Under the pieces are notes generated by a model that made no database searches, had not been told where the DNA came from, and was given only the letters and a program-made list of their open reading frames with translations. Made by a program: the position numbers and the translations under genes. Positions 38,612 through 47,731 of a stretch of 64,000 bases of DNA are shown here, piece by piece. Location: NCBI GenBank assembly GCA_963713505.1, contig CAVQMC010000001.1:186001-250000 (forward strand), in the 5' to 3' direction. Each line of letters starts with the position of its first letter. Position 1 is the stretch's first letter. The stretch is from CAVQMC01 sp963713505 (GTDB taxonomy: Bacteria > Bacteroidota > Ignavibacteria > Ignavibacteriales > Ignavibacteriaceae).

Positions 38612-40034
38612 TTATGAATTAATTTTTTTAAATGTGGTTTTATCTTTCGAGTCCTGAAGTATTACACCGATATTTTTCAATTCATCTCTTATTTGATCTG
38701 CAAGCTTGTAATTTTTATTAACTTTAGCATCTGCTCTAAATTTTATTAAGAGTTCAATTAATTCATTTTCCAAGGAAGGCCCTGAATCTGCAGAAAGAGA
38801 ATCAAAATTTAAAATACCTAAGACATTAACAGCGGTTTTATCTAAAAATGATTTTGCGTTTTCATAAAATGATTTACTTAAATTATCGGTTTCAGCAATC
38901 TTTTTATTTAGTTCTCTAGTAAAATCAAAAATTACTGCAACAGCCTGCGGAGAATTAAAATCATCATCCATTGCCGTTTCAAAATTCTTTTCAAATTTTG
39001 AAAAATCAAAACCGGAATCATCCGGTTTATCATTTTTATTAGTGATTAATTTCTTCTAAAATCTTTTCCGCGGTGTTGTTTAATTTTTCCAAACCTTTTT
39101 TTGCACTTTCTAATAATTCAGCTGTAAAATTTAACGGTCCGCCATAATGCGCCTGTGAAAAAAACATTCTAATAGATTCGGCTGAATATTTTTTTAAAAT
39201 ATCTCTTGCAGTAAAAAAGTTGCCTAGTGATTTAGACATTTTTTCATCATTGATATTTAAAAAGCCAAAGTGCATCCAGTAATTAACAAACTTCTCTCCT
39301 GTTGCTCCTTCACTTTGTGCAATTTCATTTTCGTGATGAGGAAATATTAAATCATTTCCGCCGGCATGAATATCAAAATGATTTCCAAGATGTTTGCAGC
39401 TCATTGCAGAACATTCAATATGCCAGCCGGGTCTTCCGTTTCCCCATGGACTTTCCCAAAACGGTTCGCCTTCTTTTGCTTTTTTCCATAATGAAAAATC
39501 CAATGGATTTCTTTTTTCTTCATTAATTTCAATCCTTGCACCGGATTCTAATTCATCAATTTTTTTGCCGCTTAGTTTTCCGTATGATTGGAACTTTGCA
39601 ACATTATAAAAAACATTGCCGTTAATATTATAAGCTAAACCTTTGTCTTCTAATTTTTTAATAAAATCAATAATATCCTTTATATGAGTAGTTGCTTTCG
39701 GATAAACATCTGCTTTTTTCATTCCTAACTTTTCAATGTCTTCCATGAAAGCGAAAATATATTTATCGGCAACTTTGCCGGCTTCAATTTTTTCTTCATT
39801 GGATTTTTTAATTATTTTATCATCAACATCAGTAAGGTTCATTACAAATTTTACTTTGAAACCTTTGTATTCTAGATATTTCCTAACAATATCCGCCATA
39901 ATAAAGGAACGTGCATTTCCGATATGAAAGTAATCATAAACAGTCGGTCCGCAGACATACATGTTAACATTCGGCGGATTTAAAGGAATAAATTCTTCTT
40001 TTTGTTTTGTAAGTGTGTTATAAATTTTAAGCAT
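38612..40034 (-). CDS. cysS: Cysteinyl-tRNA synthetase (one frame break)
   Basis: Charges tRNA-Cys. Seen: zinc ligand Cys28 in 'VCGPTVYDYFHIGNARSF' with the HIGH-type motif HIGN (37-40), further zinc ligands in 'ECSAMSC' and 'HHENEIAQSEG', and 'KMSKSLGN'. The frame breaks at about 39041 after 331 codons; removing one T (coding strand) restores 'EEINHNKNDKPDDSGFDF' and the C-terminal anticodon-binding region to a total of 473 aa, the usual length. Because cysS is essential and single copy in most bacteria, the break is almost certainly not in the living genome. It is the clearest marker for indel errors in this window. Confidence 0.93.
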
Positions 40035-40129
40035 TCTTAATTGTCATTTATTGAAAATTTTTTTACTAATGAAAGATAACTATTTTAAAAACGAATTTTA
40101 ACTTTGAAAATTCAGATGTGAACCAGTAC

Positions 40130-40764
40130 TTATATTTTATTAAAAACGAAGGAAATTAGTCTTGGAACATTTGAATCTTTTTCTTTATCAAACCATTCTT
40201 TTAATTCTAAAAGTTTGAAATTATTTTTTTCAGCGGCATTTAAATAATCTGAAATATGATGTGTATAAACTTCCAATTCCTCAATACCGTTTTCCGATTC
40301 ATATCTTGCTTTGCTTCCGAGATATTGTTTAAAAGGATGAAGTTCGCAAATATAAAATTTGCCGTCTTTTTTTAAGTTTTTGATTAGCCTGACTGAATAT
40401 AAAATCCAGATTTGAAATATGTTCCAAAACCAAACTGCAGGTTATAAAATCAGCATAATTGTTTTCAACATTCCATTGTTTGTTTAAGTCTGTTTGTATG
40501 AATTTTACTTTTTTGGATTTTATTTTTTCTGCTGCTTTCATCAGCATTTTTTCTGAAAAATCCAGAGCAATAATTTCATCAGCTTTTTCCAAGCAGCCAT
40601 TCTGTGTTTTTCCCGGTTCCGCATCCGAGTTCAATTAAGGTTTTAAATTTATATTTTGATAAAACATTTTTTGCTGCAATTTTCTCTAAGTCTCTTGTTT
40701 TGTTTTCTACCGAATCATAAACTTCAGACCAAATATCATAAGATTCATTAACGGATTTTTTCAT
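40130..40764 (-). CDS. Class I SAM-dependent methyltransferase (two frame breaks)
   Basis: About 210 aa after repair. Seen: 'SYDIWSEVYDSVENKTRD' at the N-terminus, SAM motif I 'LIELGCGTGKNTEWL', 'EIIALDFSEKMLMKAAEK' (acidic loop), 'FIQTDLNK', 'CSLVLEHI' and a C-terminal tail ending 'VPRLISFVFNKI'. The frame shifts at 40590 (a doubled G on the coding strand) and at 40367-40373, where the A-run is 7 long instead of 6; both are one-base surpluses. The substrate is unknown; the small-molecule UbiE/BioC-like style is a guess. It follows rluD by 7 bases and closes the long minus-strand operon. Confidence 0.8.
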
Positions 40765-40771
40765 AAATAAT

Positions 40772-41762
40772 TCAAGATTTTAATTCTTTAATAAGTTTTT
40801 TAAAATCCTCAGGAAGTTCTGAATCAAAACGCATAAACTCTTTTTTATGAGGATGGAAAAATCCCAGAGTTTTTGCATGAAGTGCCTGGCGCGGCATTAT
40901 TTCCAAAAGATTTTGAAGCCTGTTTTTCATTTTAGGCAAATTGCTTCCGTAAACAATTTTTCTTCCGCCGTAAGTTGGATCTCCAAAAACAGGATGATTT
41001 AAATTGGAAAGATGAACTCTGATCTGATGAGTTCTTCCGGTTTTTAAATTTATTTTTACATGGCTGGTAAATTCAAATTCTTCCAGAACTTTATAAAAAG
41101 TAATTGCTGTTTTTCCTTCGGTTTTACTTACTGCAAATTTTTTTCTGTCACTTTTACTTCTGGAAATTAAAGTTTTTATTTCATTTTCTTTTTCTTTAAA
41201 AATTCCCCAGCAAATTGCTCTGTATTCTCTTTCAATATCATGTTTGGAAAATAATTTTGCAAGCTGTAGCATGAGTCCAATCATCTTTTGCAACAACTAA
41301 TAAATCCGCTCGTATCTTTATCCAGTCTATGTACAATTCCCGGTCTTCCGGGTTCATTTAAATTACTTAGTTTTTGAGTATGATGGAGAAGTGCATTGAC
41401 AAAAGTTCCGGTATAATTTGCATAAGCAGGATGAGCAACCATTCCGGCAGGTTTATTTACAACAATAAAAATTCATCTTCATAAACTATATCCAATGGAA
41501 TTTCTTCAGGTTCGGTATTTTCCGGTCTTGGAGTAATAGGATGAACAGCATCAATAATATCATTCGGCTGAACAAGATAACTGGCTTTTACATGTTTGCC
41601 GTTTACAGTTACTAATTTTGCATCAATTAATTTTTGAACTTTAGAGCGGGTTGCATTTTCGACTAAGTTGGTAAGATAAATATCCAGACGTTCTTTCTTT
41701 TTACCGGCGGGTACTTCAAATCTGTATTTCTTTTCCTTTATCAGCTTCGTCATCTGAATCAT
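40772..41762 (-). CDS. RluA/RluD-family rRNA pseudouridine synthase (three frame breaks)
   Basis: About 329 aa after repair. An S4 RNA-binding domain comes first ('ERLDIYLTNLVENATRSKVQ', 'LIDAKLVTVNGKHV'), then the catalytic domain. The catalytic Asp motif 'IVHRLDKDTSG' falls between two breaks but reads clearly, followed by 'EREYRAICWGIF', 'HQIRVHLSNLNHPVFGDPTY' and 'PRQALHAKTLGFFHPH'. Breaks: 41467-41471 (an A-run one short or two long on the plus strand), 41302-41304 and about 41260-41264. Start may be ATG 41753 rather than 41762. RluD is favoured by the S4 domain and the motif set. Operon neighbour of lspA, as in many Bacteroidota and Chlorobi. Confidence 0.85.
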
Positions 41763-41842
41763 CTTTTTTATTTAAATTTTCATTTGAATCATTTTCCGAA
41801 ACCGAATTATTAACATTTTCATTTTCTGGATAATCATTTAAT

Positions 41843-42445
41843 TCATTTCCAATCGGAACTCCTGCTGTTTCCAATATTTTTCTCATCCTCGGTGCTTTTT
41901 TTATAAAAGAACAATAAAATAAGCACACCAATTGTAACAGCAGCATCAGCAAAATTAAAAATTGGCCATCGCTCGTAACTTCGGCCAAAGATTGTAATAT
42001 TGAAAAAATCTACATCAAGAAAGTCAACTACCCGACCGTAAAACAGAGGAGCATATCCATAAATAACTCCGTAAAACATTCTATCTATTAAGTTACCTAC
42101 GGCTCCGCCTAAAATAAAAGCTATTGCAATTTTTAGACTGGTTCTTTCATTTCTAATAACATAAAGATAGATTAACAATCCGATACTTGCTAATAAAGAA
42201 AATAAAGAAATCCAAAACTTAAAACTTGAACCCGGATCAAAACCAAACGCTAATCCGGGATTTTCTGTAAAAGTTAATCGGAAAAAGTTCCCAATAATAG
42301 GGATTCTTTGTCCTTCGAACATTCCCTGAAAATTTATATGGAGGAAAGGAATTGAAAACCCTTTAACAAATAATTTAGAAATCTGATCCAATAGCACAAC
42401 AGCTATTGAAATATATATGACGCGCAATTTATTCTTTGTTTTCAA
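41843..42445 (-). CDS. lspA: Lipoprotein signal peptidase II, second of a tandem pair
   Basis: 200 aa, inner-membrane aspartyl protease that cleaves lipoprotein signal peptides. Four membrane helices are visible. Catalytic Asp residues: one in 'GGAVGNLIDRM', one in 'NFADAAVTIG'; the fold marker 'FTENPGLAFG' is present. The Bacteroidota-type insert 'YGRVVDFLDVDFFNITIFG' is there. A one-base change in an A-run at about 41902-41908 would extend the frame to 41716 with an Asn/Asp-rich acidic tail; the shorter form matches the length of the paralogue (197 aa) and is preferred here. It overlaps its paralogue by 17 bases. No other lipoprotein-maturation gene lies nearby. Confidence 0.92.
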   Translation of the reverse strand: MKTKNKLRVIYISIAVVLLDQISKLFVKGFSIPFLHINFQGMFEGQRIPIIGNFFRLTFTENPGLAFGFDPGSSFKFWISLFSLLASIGLLIYLYVIRNERTSLKIAIAFILGGAVGNLIDRMFYGVIYGYAPLFYGRVVDFLDVDFFNITIFGRSYERWPIFNFADAAVTIGVLILLFFYKKSTEDEKNIGNSRSSDWK

Positions 42446-43022
42446 CTAGAGCACTTTCCAATGTATTTTGGGGTTCAACAACTTTTTTTCTTTCTTTATA
42501 AAAAGAAAATAAAAGCAGTATAACGCCGGCAGTAACGGCAACATCTGCAATATTAAATATATAATTGCCTACAACATGATTTAGAATAAAAATATTGAAC
42601 ATTTTAATTTCGAGAAAATCTACAACTCTGCCGTAAAAAAGCGGAGCGTAGCCGTAAAATAATCCATAAAAAATTCTATCGGCTAAGTTGCCAAATGCAC
42701 CCCCAATTATCAGCGCTAACGATAATCTAACACCAAAACTTCTTTTTTTATTAATGTAAAGGTACCAAAGCAGTCCAATACTTGTAAGAATAGTAAATAT
42801 TGAAATTAAAAGTTTAAATTTCTCACCGAAATTTATTCCGAAAGCAATCCCCGGGTTTTCTATAAAAGTAATATTAAAAAAATTACTGATAATAGGATTT
42901 TTTTGACCGTAGGAAATACCGGCATGCTTTATATTTAGAAAAGGAATTGAAAAACCTTTAATAAAAAGCTTAGTACCTTGATCTATTAAAAATACAAACA
43001 GCGATATAAATAAAACTCTCAA
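42429..43022 (-). CDS. lspA: Lipoprotein signal peptidase II, first of a tandem pair
   Basis: 197 aa. Same architecture as the following gene: 'MRVLFISLFVFLIDQGTKLF', 'FIENPGIAFGINFG', 'GGAFGNLADRIFYG' with the first catalytic Asp, 'YGRVVDFLEIKMFN', and 'FNIADVAVTAG' with the second Asp. Both catalytic residues are kept, so both copies look active. The two proteins share their motif order and spacing but differ widely in sequence, which argues for an old duplication, not a recent copy or assembly repeat. It starts 60 bases after the dksA-like stop and its end overlaps the next lspA. Confidence 0.92.
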   Translation of the reverse strand: MRVLFISLFVFLIDQGTKLFIKGFSIPFLNIKHAGISYGQKNPIISNFFNITFIENPGIAFGINFGEKFKLLISIFTILTSIGLLWYLYINKKRSFGVRLSLALIIGGAFGNLADRIFYGLFYGYAPLFYGRVVDFLEIKMFNIFILNHVVGNYIFNIADVAVTAGVILLLFSFYKERKKVVEPQNTLESALVENKE

Positions 43023-43082
43023 AATTTACCTTTAACAATCAATAAGAAATATCCATATCTTTCCATTCGCCGTTATTAAAGC

Positions 43083-43916
43083 TTATCTTTTTTCCTGTCT
43101 TTGTTTTATCGGCAAACATAACTGACTATGCGGCACTGCTTCCAGCCTGGCCTTAGGAATTAAAGGACAGGTTTCACATAAGTGCTGCGGTTCTTCTATA
43201 CACTCTATACAAATGCCATAAGTTCCAGCTTCAATTCTTTTTAAAGCATCTTCCAGATAGCCTAAAAATTTATTTTCTCTCTGGGCATATAAAAAAGTCT
43301 TTTCTCTTTCCATTGCATCGGTTCCCTGCTCAGCCATATGTAAAGAGTAAGGAGAATTCTCATTTATATATTCTCCGGTTGTAGGATCCAGCATTTGTTC
43401 TTTTAGATTTTGAAGCTGTTCAAGAATTTCATCTCTTTTTTCAAGAATAATAGTTTTAAAGTGTTCAAGATCTTTTTTACTGTAACCTTTTATTTTCTGT
43501 AAAGCTTTTGCTCTTATTTCTGCAGGACTCGGACCTTCAGGAACTTGAGCTTTTAAACTTTCTTCCGATTTTTTCTTAGTTCTCGGCTTCGTTATCTTTT
43601 TTTCTGTAGTTGTCTTTTTAGGGGATTTTGCCATAGTTGTCTTTTTTCTAGTAGTTGTTGTTTTAGTAGTTTTTGGTTTCGTTGTTTTTCTTGTTGTCTT
43701 TTTTGCACTTACAGTTTTCTTTGCTTTTGCAGCAGAAGATTTTTTAGCACTTGTTTTAGTTGTTTTTTTTGCACTTGCTGCCTTTTTAGTTCTGGTTGTA
43801 GAAGATTTTTTTGCAGCAGCTTTACTCACAGATTTCTTTCTACTTTTCTTATTTTCATCAGCAGATTTTTTTGCTGATTTAGAAGTAGATTTTTTTGTTG
43901 TAGATTTTTTTGCCAT
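43083..43916 (-). CDS. TraR/DksA-family zinc-finger protein with histone H1-like basic tail
   Basis: 277 aa. Residues 1-125 are almost only Lys, Thr, Ser, Ala and Arg ('AKKSSTTRTKKAASAKKTT'), like histone H1 C-terminal tails or AlgP. The rest is DksA-like: a coiled-coil ('HFKTIILEKRDEILEQLQNL'), then 'RIEAGTYGICIECIEEPQHL' and 'CETCPLIPKARLEAVPHSQLC'. The last CxxC of the standard DksA finger is changed (C-L-P-I), while an extra CIEC stands 7 residues ahead of CETC, so the zinc site is rearranged. DksA-type proteins tune RNA polymerase in the secondary channel. A second frame after the stop reads on to 43039 ('NNGEWKDMDISY'), so a C-terminal indel is possible. It sits between ileS and lspA. 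Confidence 0.85.
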   Translation of the reverse strand: MAKKSTTKKSTSKSAKKSADENKKSRKKSVSKAAAKKSSTTRTKKAASAKKTTKTSAKKSSAAKAKKTVSAKKTTRKTTKPKTTKTTTTRKKTTMAKSPKKTTTEKKITKPRTKKKSEESLKAQVPEGPSPAEIRAKALQKIKGYSKKDLEHFKTIILEKRDEILEQLQNLKEQMLDPTTGEYINENSPYSLHMAEQGTDAMEREKTFLYAQRENKFLGYLEDALKRIEAGTYGICIECIEEPQHLCETCPLIPKARLEAVPHSQLCLPIKQRQEKR

Positions 43917-43933
43917 TACAAAGTCTCCTTTAT

Positions 43934-46900
43934 TTAGGGATTTACCTTTTCAATTTGAATGGAGCACTTGTACTCCCCGATTTTCCAATCTTGAGTAATA
44001 CCGCCATTTAATTGATTATCATTAATTATTTTATCGGCTAACGTTTCAGTTGCTACATAATTTTTAAATGGATTAATTGCATTGATAATTTCGCTGCTTC
44101 CTAAAAATTTGACTTTTATTCTATCAGTTACTTCAAAACCGGCATCTTTTCTCATATTTTGAATTCTATTTACAAATTCTCTCGCCAAACCTTCATCAAC
44201 TAATTCTTTGGAAAGTTCTGTATCAATTGCTACTGTTACTCCTTCTTCACTTTCAACAACCCAGCCGGTTATTTCGGTACTTATAATTTCTACATCTTCT
44301 TTCTTAACTGAAATATTTTCATTTTCAATTTGCAAAGTTACTGAATTACCTGCTTCCAATTCAGATATTTCTTTTGACCCGAAATTAGAAATTGCATTTG
44401 CTAATGGTTTGACTTTTTTACCAAATTTTGGACCAATAGATTTAAAATTAGCTTTCGCAGATTTATTAACTATTTCGGAATCATCTTTTAATATTATCAA
44501 TTCTTTTATATTGACTTCATCAAGAATAACTTCTTTCATTTGAGAAAGTGCTTCCTGTTTTGTCTTATCTACAACGACCATAATTTTTTGTAAAGGCTGC
44601 CTTACTTTCAAATTTGATTTTGCACGCATTGCTCTGGTTAAGTAAACAACCTTTTGAGCAATTTCCATTTTTTCTTCAAGAACAAGATCTCTAAATCCAG
44701 GTTTAGGAAATTCACTTAAATGAATTGATTCGGATTTTTCTTTGTTTGTAACTTCATTTAAATTTTTATAAAGTTCTTCAGCAATAAACGGAGCAAAAGG
44801 AGATGCGAGTTTACTGATAGTTATTAAACATTCATACAAAGTTTGGTAAGCAGAAAGCTTGCTTTCATTCATTTCGGATTTCCAGAATCTTCTTCTGCTT
44901 CTTCTAACATACCAGTTTGATAAATGATCAATTGTAAAATCAGAAACAGCTCTTGCAGCTTTTGTTATATCATAATCATTCATCAACTTTTCATACTCAA
45001 CAACAAGAGAATTTAATTTAGAGACAATCCATCTGTCAATTTCAGGTCTATTTTTATATTGAACTGATTCTTCAGTAAATTTAAATTCATCAATGTTGGC
45101 ATATAAAGCAAAGAACGAATATGTATTTAATAGAGTACCGAAAAATTTTCTTTGAACTTCAATCAAAGCTTCTTCATCAAATAAAGTTGGTCTCCACGGC
45201 GGACTGTTTGTCATAAGATACCAGCGTGTAACGTCAGCACCGTATTTATCGAAAAGGATAAAAGGATCGACTGTATTTCCTTTCGACTTGGACATTTTAC
45301 GTCCTTCTTTGTCGAGGATTAATTCGTTAACTATTACATTTTTGTAAGCTACGTTTTCAAAAAGCATTGTAGCAATAGCATGTAATGTATAAAACCAGCC
45401 GCGTGTCTGATCAATTCCTTCACAAATAAAATCTGCAGGGAAAAAACTTTTTTCAAACAGTTCTTTATTTTCAAAAGGATAATGATATTGAGCAAAAGGC
45501 ATTGAACCGGAGTCAAACCAAACATCAATTAGTTCCGGGGTTCTTTTATAAATTTTTCCGTTTTTCTCGAAGTAAATATTATCCACAAAAGGTTTGTGAA
45601 GATCAATTTCTTTTAATTCCGAAACCGGTGTTCTTTTACCATTTTCTTCGATGAATCCTTTTTTTAATTCTTCTACACTTCCAACAGCAAACATATCTCC
45701 GTCATCACTAACCCAAATCGGCAAAGGTGTAGCCCAGAATCTATCTCTCGATAAAGCCCAATCTTTATTTTCTTCCAGCCAGTTGCCGAATCTTCCGCTT
45801 CCGACTTCAGGAGGCTGCCAGTTTATTGTTTTATTTAAACTGACCATTTTATCTGCAATAGAAGTAGTTCTTATAAACCACGATTCCCTTGCATAATAAA
45901 TAACAGGAACATTTTCATGACGCCAGCTAAAAGGATATGAGTGGACTATGGTTTCTTTCTTAAATAGTTTACCTTCTTCTTTTAGTTTGATTATAATTCC
46001 TTTATCCGCATCCTTTACAAACTGCCCGGCAAAGTCTGTAATATCATTTGTAAAAAGCCCGCCTCGTGTAACAGGCTGCAGCATGGGTAAATTATGTTCT
46101 TTAGATAATTCATAATCATCCGCTCCAAAAGCCGGAGCAATATGAACAATTCCCGAACCGTCTTCTGTGCTTACAAAATTTCCTGCAACAACATAAAAAG
46201 CTTTTTTATCAACTTTTAAATAATTGAAAAGCTGTTCATAATTTAAGCCTACTAAATCTTTTCCTTTTAGTTCTTCAAGAATCTCATAATCGCCGTCAAT
46301 AACGGAAAGACGTTCTTTAGCTAAAACAAATTTTTTATCACCAAGTTTTATTTTTACATAATCGATATCATTTCCAACAGCAAGAGCAACGTTGGATATT
46401 AATGTCCATGGAGTTGTTGTCCAAACTAAAATTGAATAATCTTCATCTTTAACTTTAAAGTAAACATAAACAGAAGGGTCTTTGGTTTCTTTATAACCAA
46501 GTGCTAATTCGTGAGAAGATAAAACAGTTTCCGACTGCGGATCCTGGGGAACAATCTTATAATCTTTATAAATTAATCCTTTATCAAACAGAGTTTTTAG
46601 AGCCCACCAGACAGATTCTATATAATCATTCTTTAAAGTTATATAAGCAGAATTCAAATCCACCCAATAACCCATACGCCGGGTCATTTTTTCCCATAGA
46701 TCCAAATATGTAAAAACAGATTCCCTGCAGGCTTGATTATATTTTTCAACTCCGTATTCAGCTACTTCGCTTTTATGTTTAATTCCTAATTTCTTTTCAA
46801 CTTCAATTTCAACAGGCAGTCCGTGAGTATCCCAGCCTGCTTTTCTTTCTACTCTATAACCCTGCATTGTTTTGTAACGGCAAACCAAATCTTTAATGGT

Positions 46901-47086
46901 TCTGGACATTACATGATGAATTCCGGGTTTTCCGTTTGCGGTCGGAGGACCTTCGTAAAAAACATAACTTTTGTTTTTGTCTCTTGAAGTTATACTCTTC
47001 TCAAATATCTTATTATCTTCCCAAAACTTCAGGATTTTCTCTTCAACTTCAGGGAAATTTATTTTTTCTAAATTCTGTTTGAACAT
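43934..47086 (-). CDS. ileS: Isoleucyl-tRNA synthetase, large (eukaryote-like/IleS2) type
   Basis: Charges tRNA-Ile. 1,050 aa. Seen: 'YEGPPTANGKPGIHHVM' with the HIGH-type motif HHVM (57-60), an editing domain ('LVWTTTPWTLISNVALAVG', 'FYVVAGNFVSTEDGSGIVHI'), 'GWFYTLHAIATMLF', KMSKS at 597-601, the anticodon-binding domain ('LSNWYVRRSRRRFWKSEM') and a C-terminal extension ('SKELVDEGLAREFVNRIQNM') of the DUF5915 type. The absence of the C-terminal zinc-cluster cysteines of the E. coli form and the extension point to the IleS2/eukaryote-like group. Some IleS2 enzymes tolerate mupirocin; whether this one does cannot be read from sequence. Followed by dksA-like and two lspA genes. Confidence 0.95.
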   Translation of the reverse strand: MFKQNLEKINFPEVEEKILKFWEDNKIFEKSITSRDKNKSYVFYEGPPTANGKPGIHHVMSRTIKDLVCRYKTMQGYRVERKAGWDTHGLPVEIEVEKKLGIKHKSEVAEYGVEKYNQACRESVFTYLDLWEKMTRRMGYWVDLNSAYITLKNDYIESVWWALKTLFDKGLIYKDYKIVPQDPQSETVLSSHELALGYKETKDPSVYVYFKVKDEDYSILVWTTTPWTLISNVALAVGNDIDYVKIKLGDKKFVLAKERLSVIDGDYEILEELKGKDLVGLNYEQLFNYLKVDKKAFYVVAGNFVSTEDGSGIVHIAPAFGADDYELSKEHNLPMLQPVTRGGLFTNDITDFAGQFVKDADKGIIIKLKEEGKLFKKETIVHSYPFSWRHENVPVIYYARESWFIRTTSIADKMVSLNKTINWQPPEVGSGRFGNWLEENKDWALSRDRFWATPLPIWVSDDGDMFAVGSVEELKKGFIEENGKRTPVSELKEIDLHKPFVDNIYFEKNGKIYKRTPELIDVWFDSGSMPFAQYHYPFENKELFEKSFFPADFICEGIDQTRGWFYTLHAIATMLFENVAYKNVIVNELILDKEGRKMSKSKGNTVDPFILFDKYGADVTRWYLMTNSPPWRPTLFDEEALIEVQRKFFGTLLNTYSFFALYANIDEFKFTEESVQYKNRPEIDRWIVSKLNSLVVEYEKLMNDYDITKAARAVSDFTIDHLSNWYVRRSRRRFWKSEMNESKLSAYQTLYECLITISKLASPFAPFIAEELYKNLNEVTNKEKSESIHLSEFPKPGFRDLVLEEKMEIAQKVVYLTRAMRAKSNLKVRQPLQKIMVVVDKTKQEALSQMKEVILDEVNIKELIILKDDSEIVNKSAKANFKSIGPKFGKKVKPLANAISNFGSKEISELEAGNSVTLQIENENISVKKEDVEIISTEITGWVVESEEGVTVAIDTELSKELVDEGLAREFVNRIQNMRKDAGFEVTDRIKVKFLGSSEIINAINPFKNYVATETLADKIINDNQLNGGITQDWKIGEYKCSIQIEKVNP

Positions 47087-47119
47087 TAATTTATTTCGGA
47101 TTTAACTGTATTTGTAAAT

Positions 47120-47731
47120 TTATATTTCTTCGTACTTTTTAATTAATTCTTTTTCTGCTTGAATAAATTCTTTAAGTTCCTTAGCAATTCTTTCTTTCTT
47201 TAAGAAAGTGTTTTTTGCATTTGCTTCGGCATCCTGAATTATTTTCTGAGCTTTAAGTTTGGCTTCTTTCAATTCGAGTTCTGCCTCCTTTTTAGCATCT
47301 TTAATTGCTGCATCATAAACATTTAATTTTTCATTTAGAATCACAACATCTCTCTGCATTGTAAAAACTTCTACAACAGCCATTCCGAATATTGACATTG
47401 CACCTAGAGAAATATTACGCAGACTATATAATATCAAATTTTCAGTAAGCAATTCGTTTGCAGCAAAATATTCGCGGAAATAGGAAATTAAAAAAACAGA
47501 AACTATTGTAACACCGATAATTACTGCAAAAACAATTTTTCCGCCTAGATGCCATCCCAAAGATTTATCAATATACCAGCCGCATGCAAAACAGATAAAT
47601 GAAAGGACAAACCAGACGGCAAAATTATTTGTGCCAAAATTAAATAAGTTGGTATTTAAGAAATTGCTGGCAAACATTAAAACTCCCAACAAAGCAGGAG
47701 CGAAATAATTAAAAATTGATTTTTTTTCCAT
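47120..47731 (-). CDS. Four-helix membrane protein with cytoplasmic coiled-coil tail
   Basis: 203 aa; not a family I can name. Four predicted membrane helices (about 8-24, 38-55, 66-84, 104-123), then a long charged helix (125-203: 'DAAIKDAKKEAELELKEAKL', 'KAQKIIQDAEANAKNTFLKK'), similar in style to the b subunit of ATP synthase or to DivIVA-type coils. Its ATG overlaps the stop of the purine nucleoside phosphorylase gene (TAATG at 47729-47733) and it lies 33 bases upstream of ileS, so it is in the long operon with divIVA. A link to cell-envelope or division proteins is only suggested by that neighbourhood. Confidence 0.65.
   Translation of the reverse strand: MEKKSIFNYFAPALLGVLMFASNFLNTNLFNFGTNNFAVWFVLSFICFACGWYIDKSLGWHLGGKIVFAVIIGVTIVSVFLISYFREYFAANELLTENLILYSLRNISLGAMSIFGMAVVEVFTMQRDVVILNEKLNVYDAAIKDAKKEAELELKEAKLKAQKIIQDAEANAKNTFLKKERIAKELKEFIQAEKELIKKYEEI

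Noticed and set aside
43550..43916. The Lys/Thr-rich tail as an assembly artefact
   Set aside because: The frame stays open for 125 codons with no exact tandem DNA repeat, so an expansion error is unlikely.
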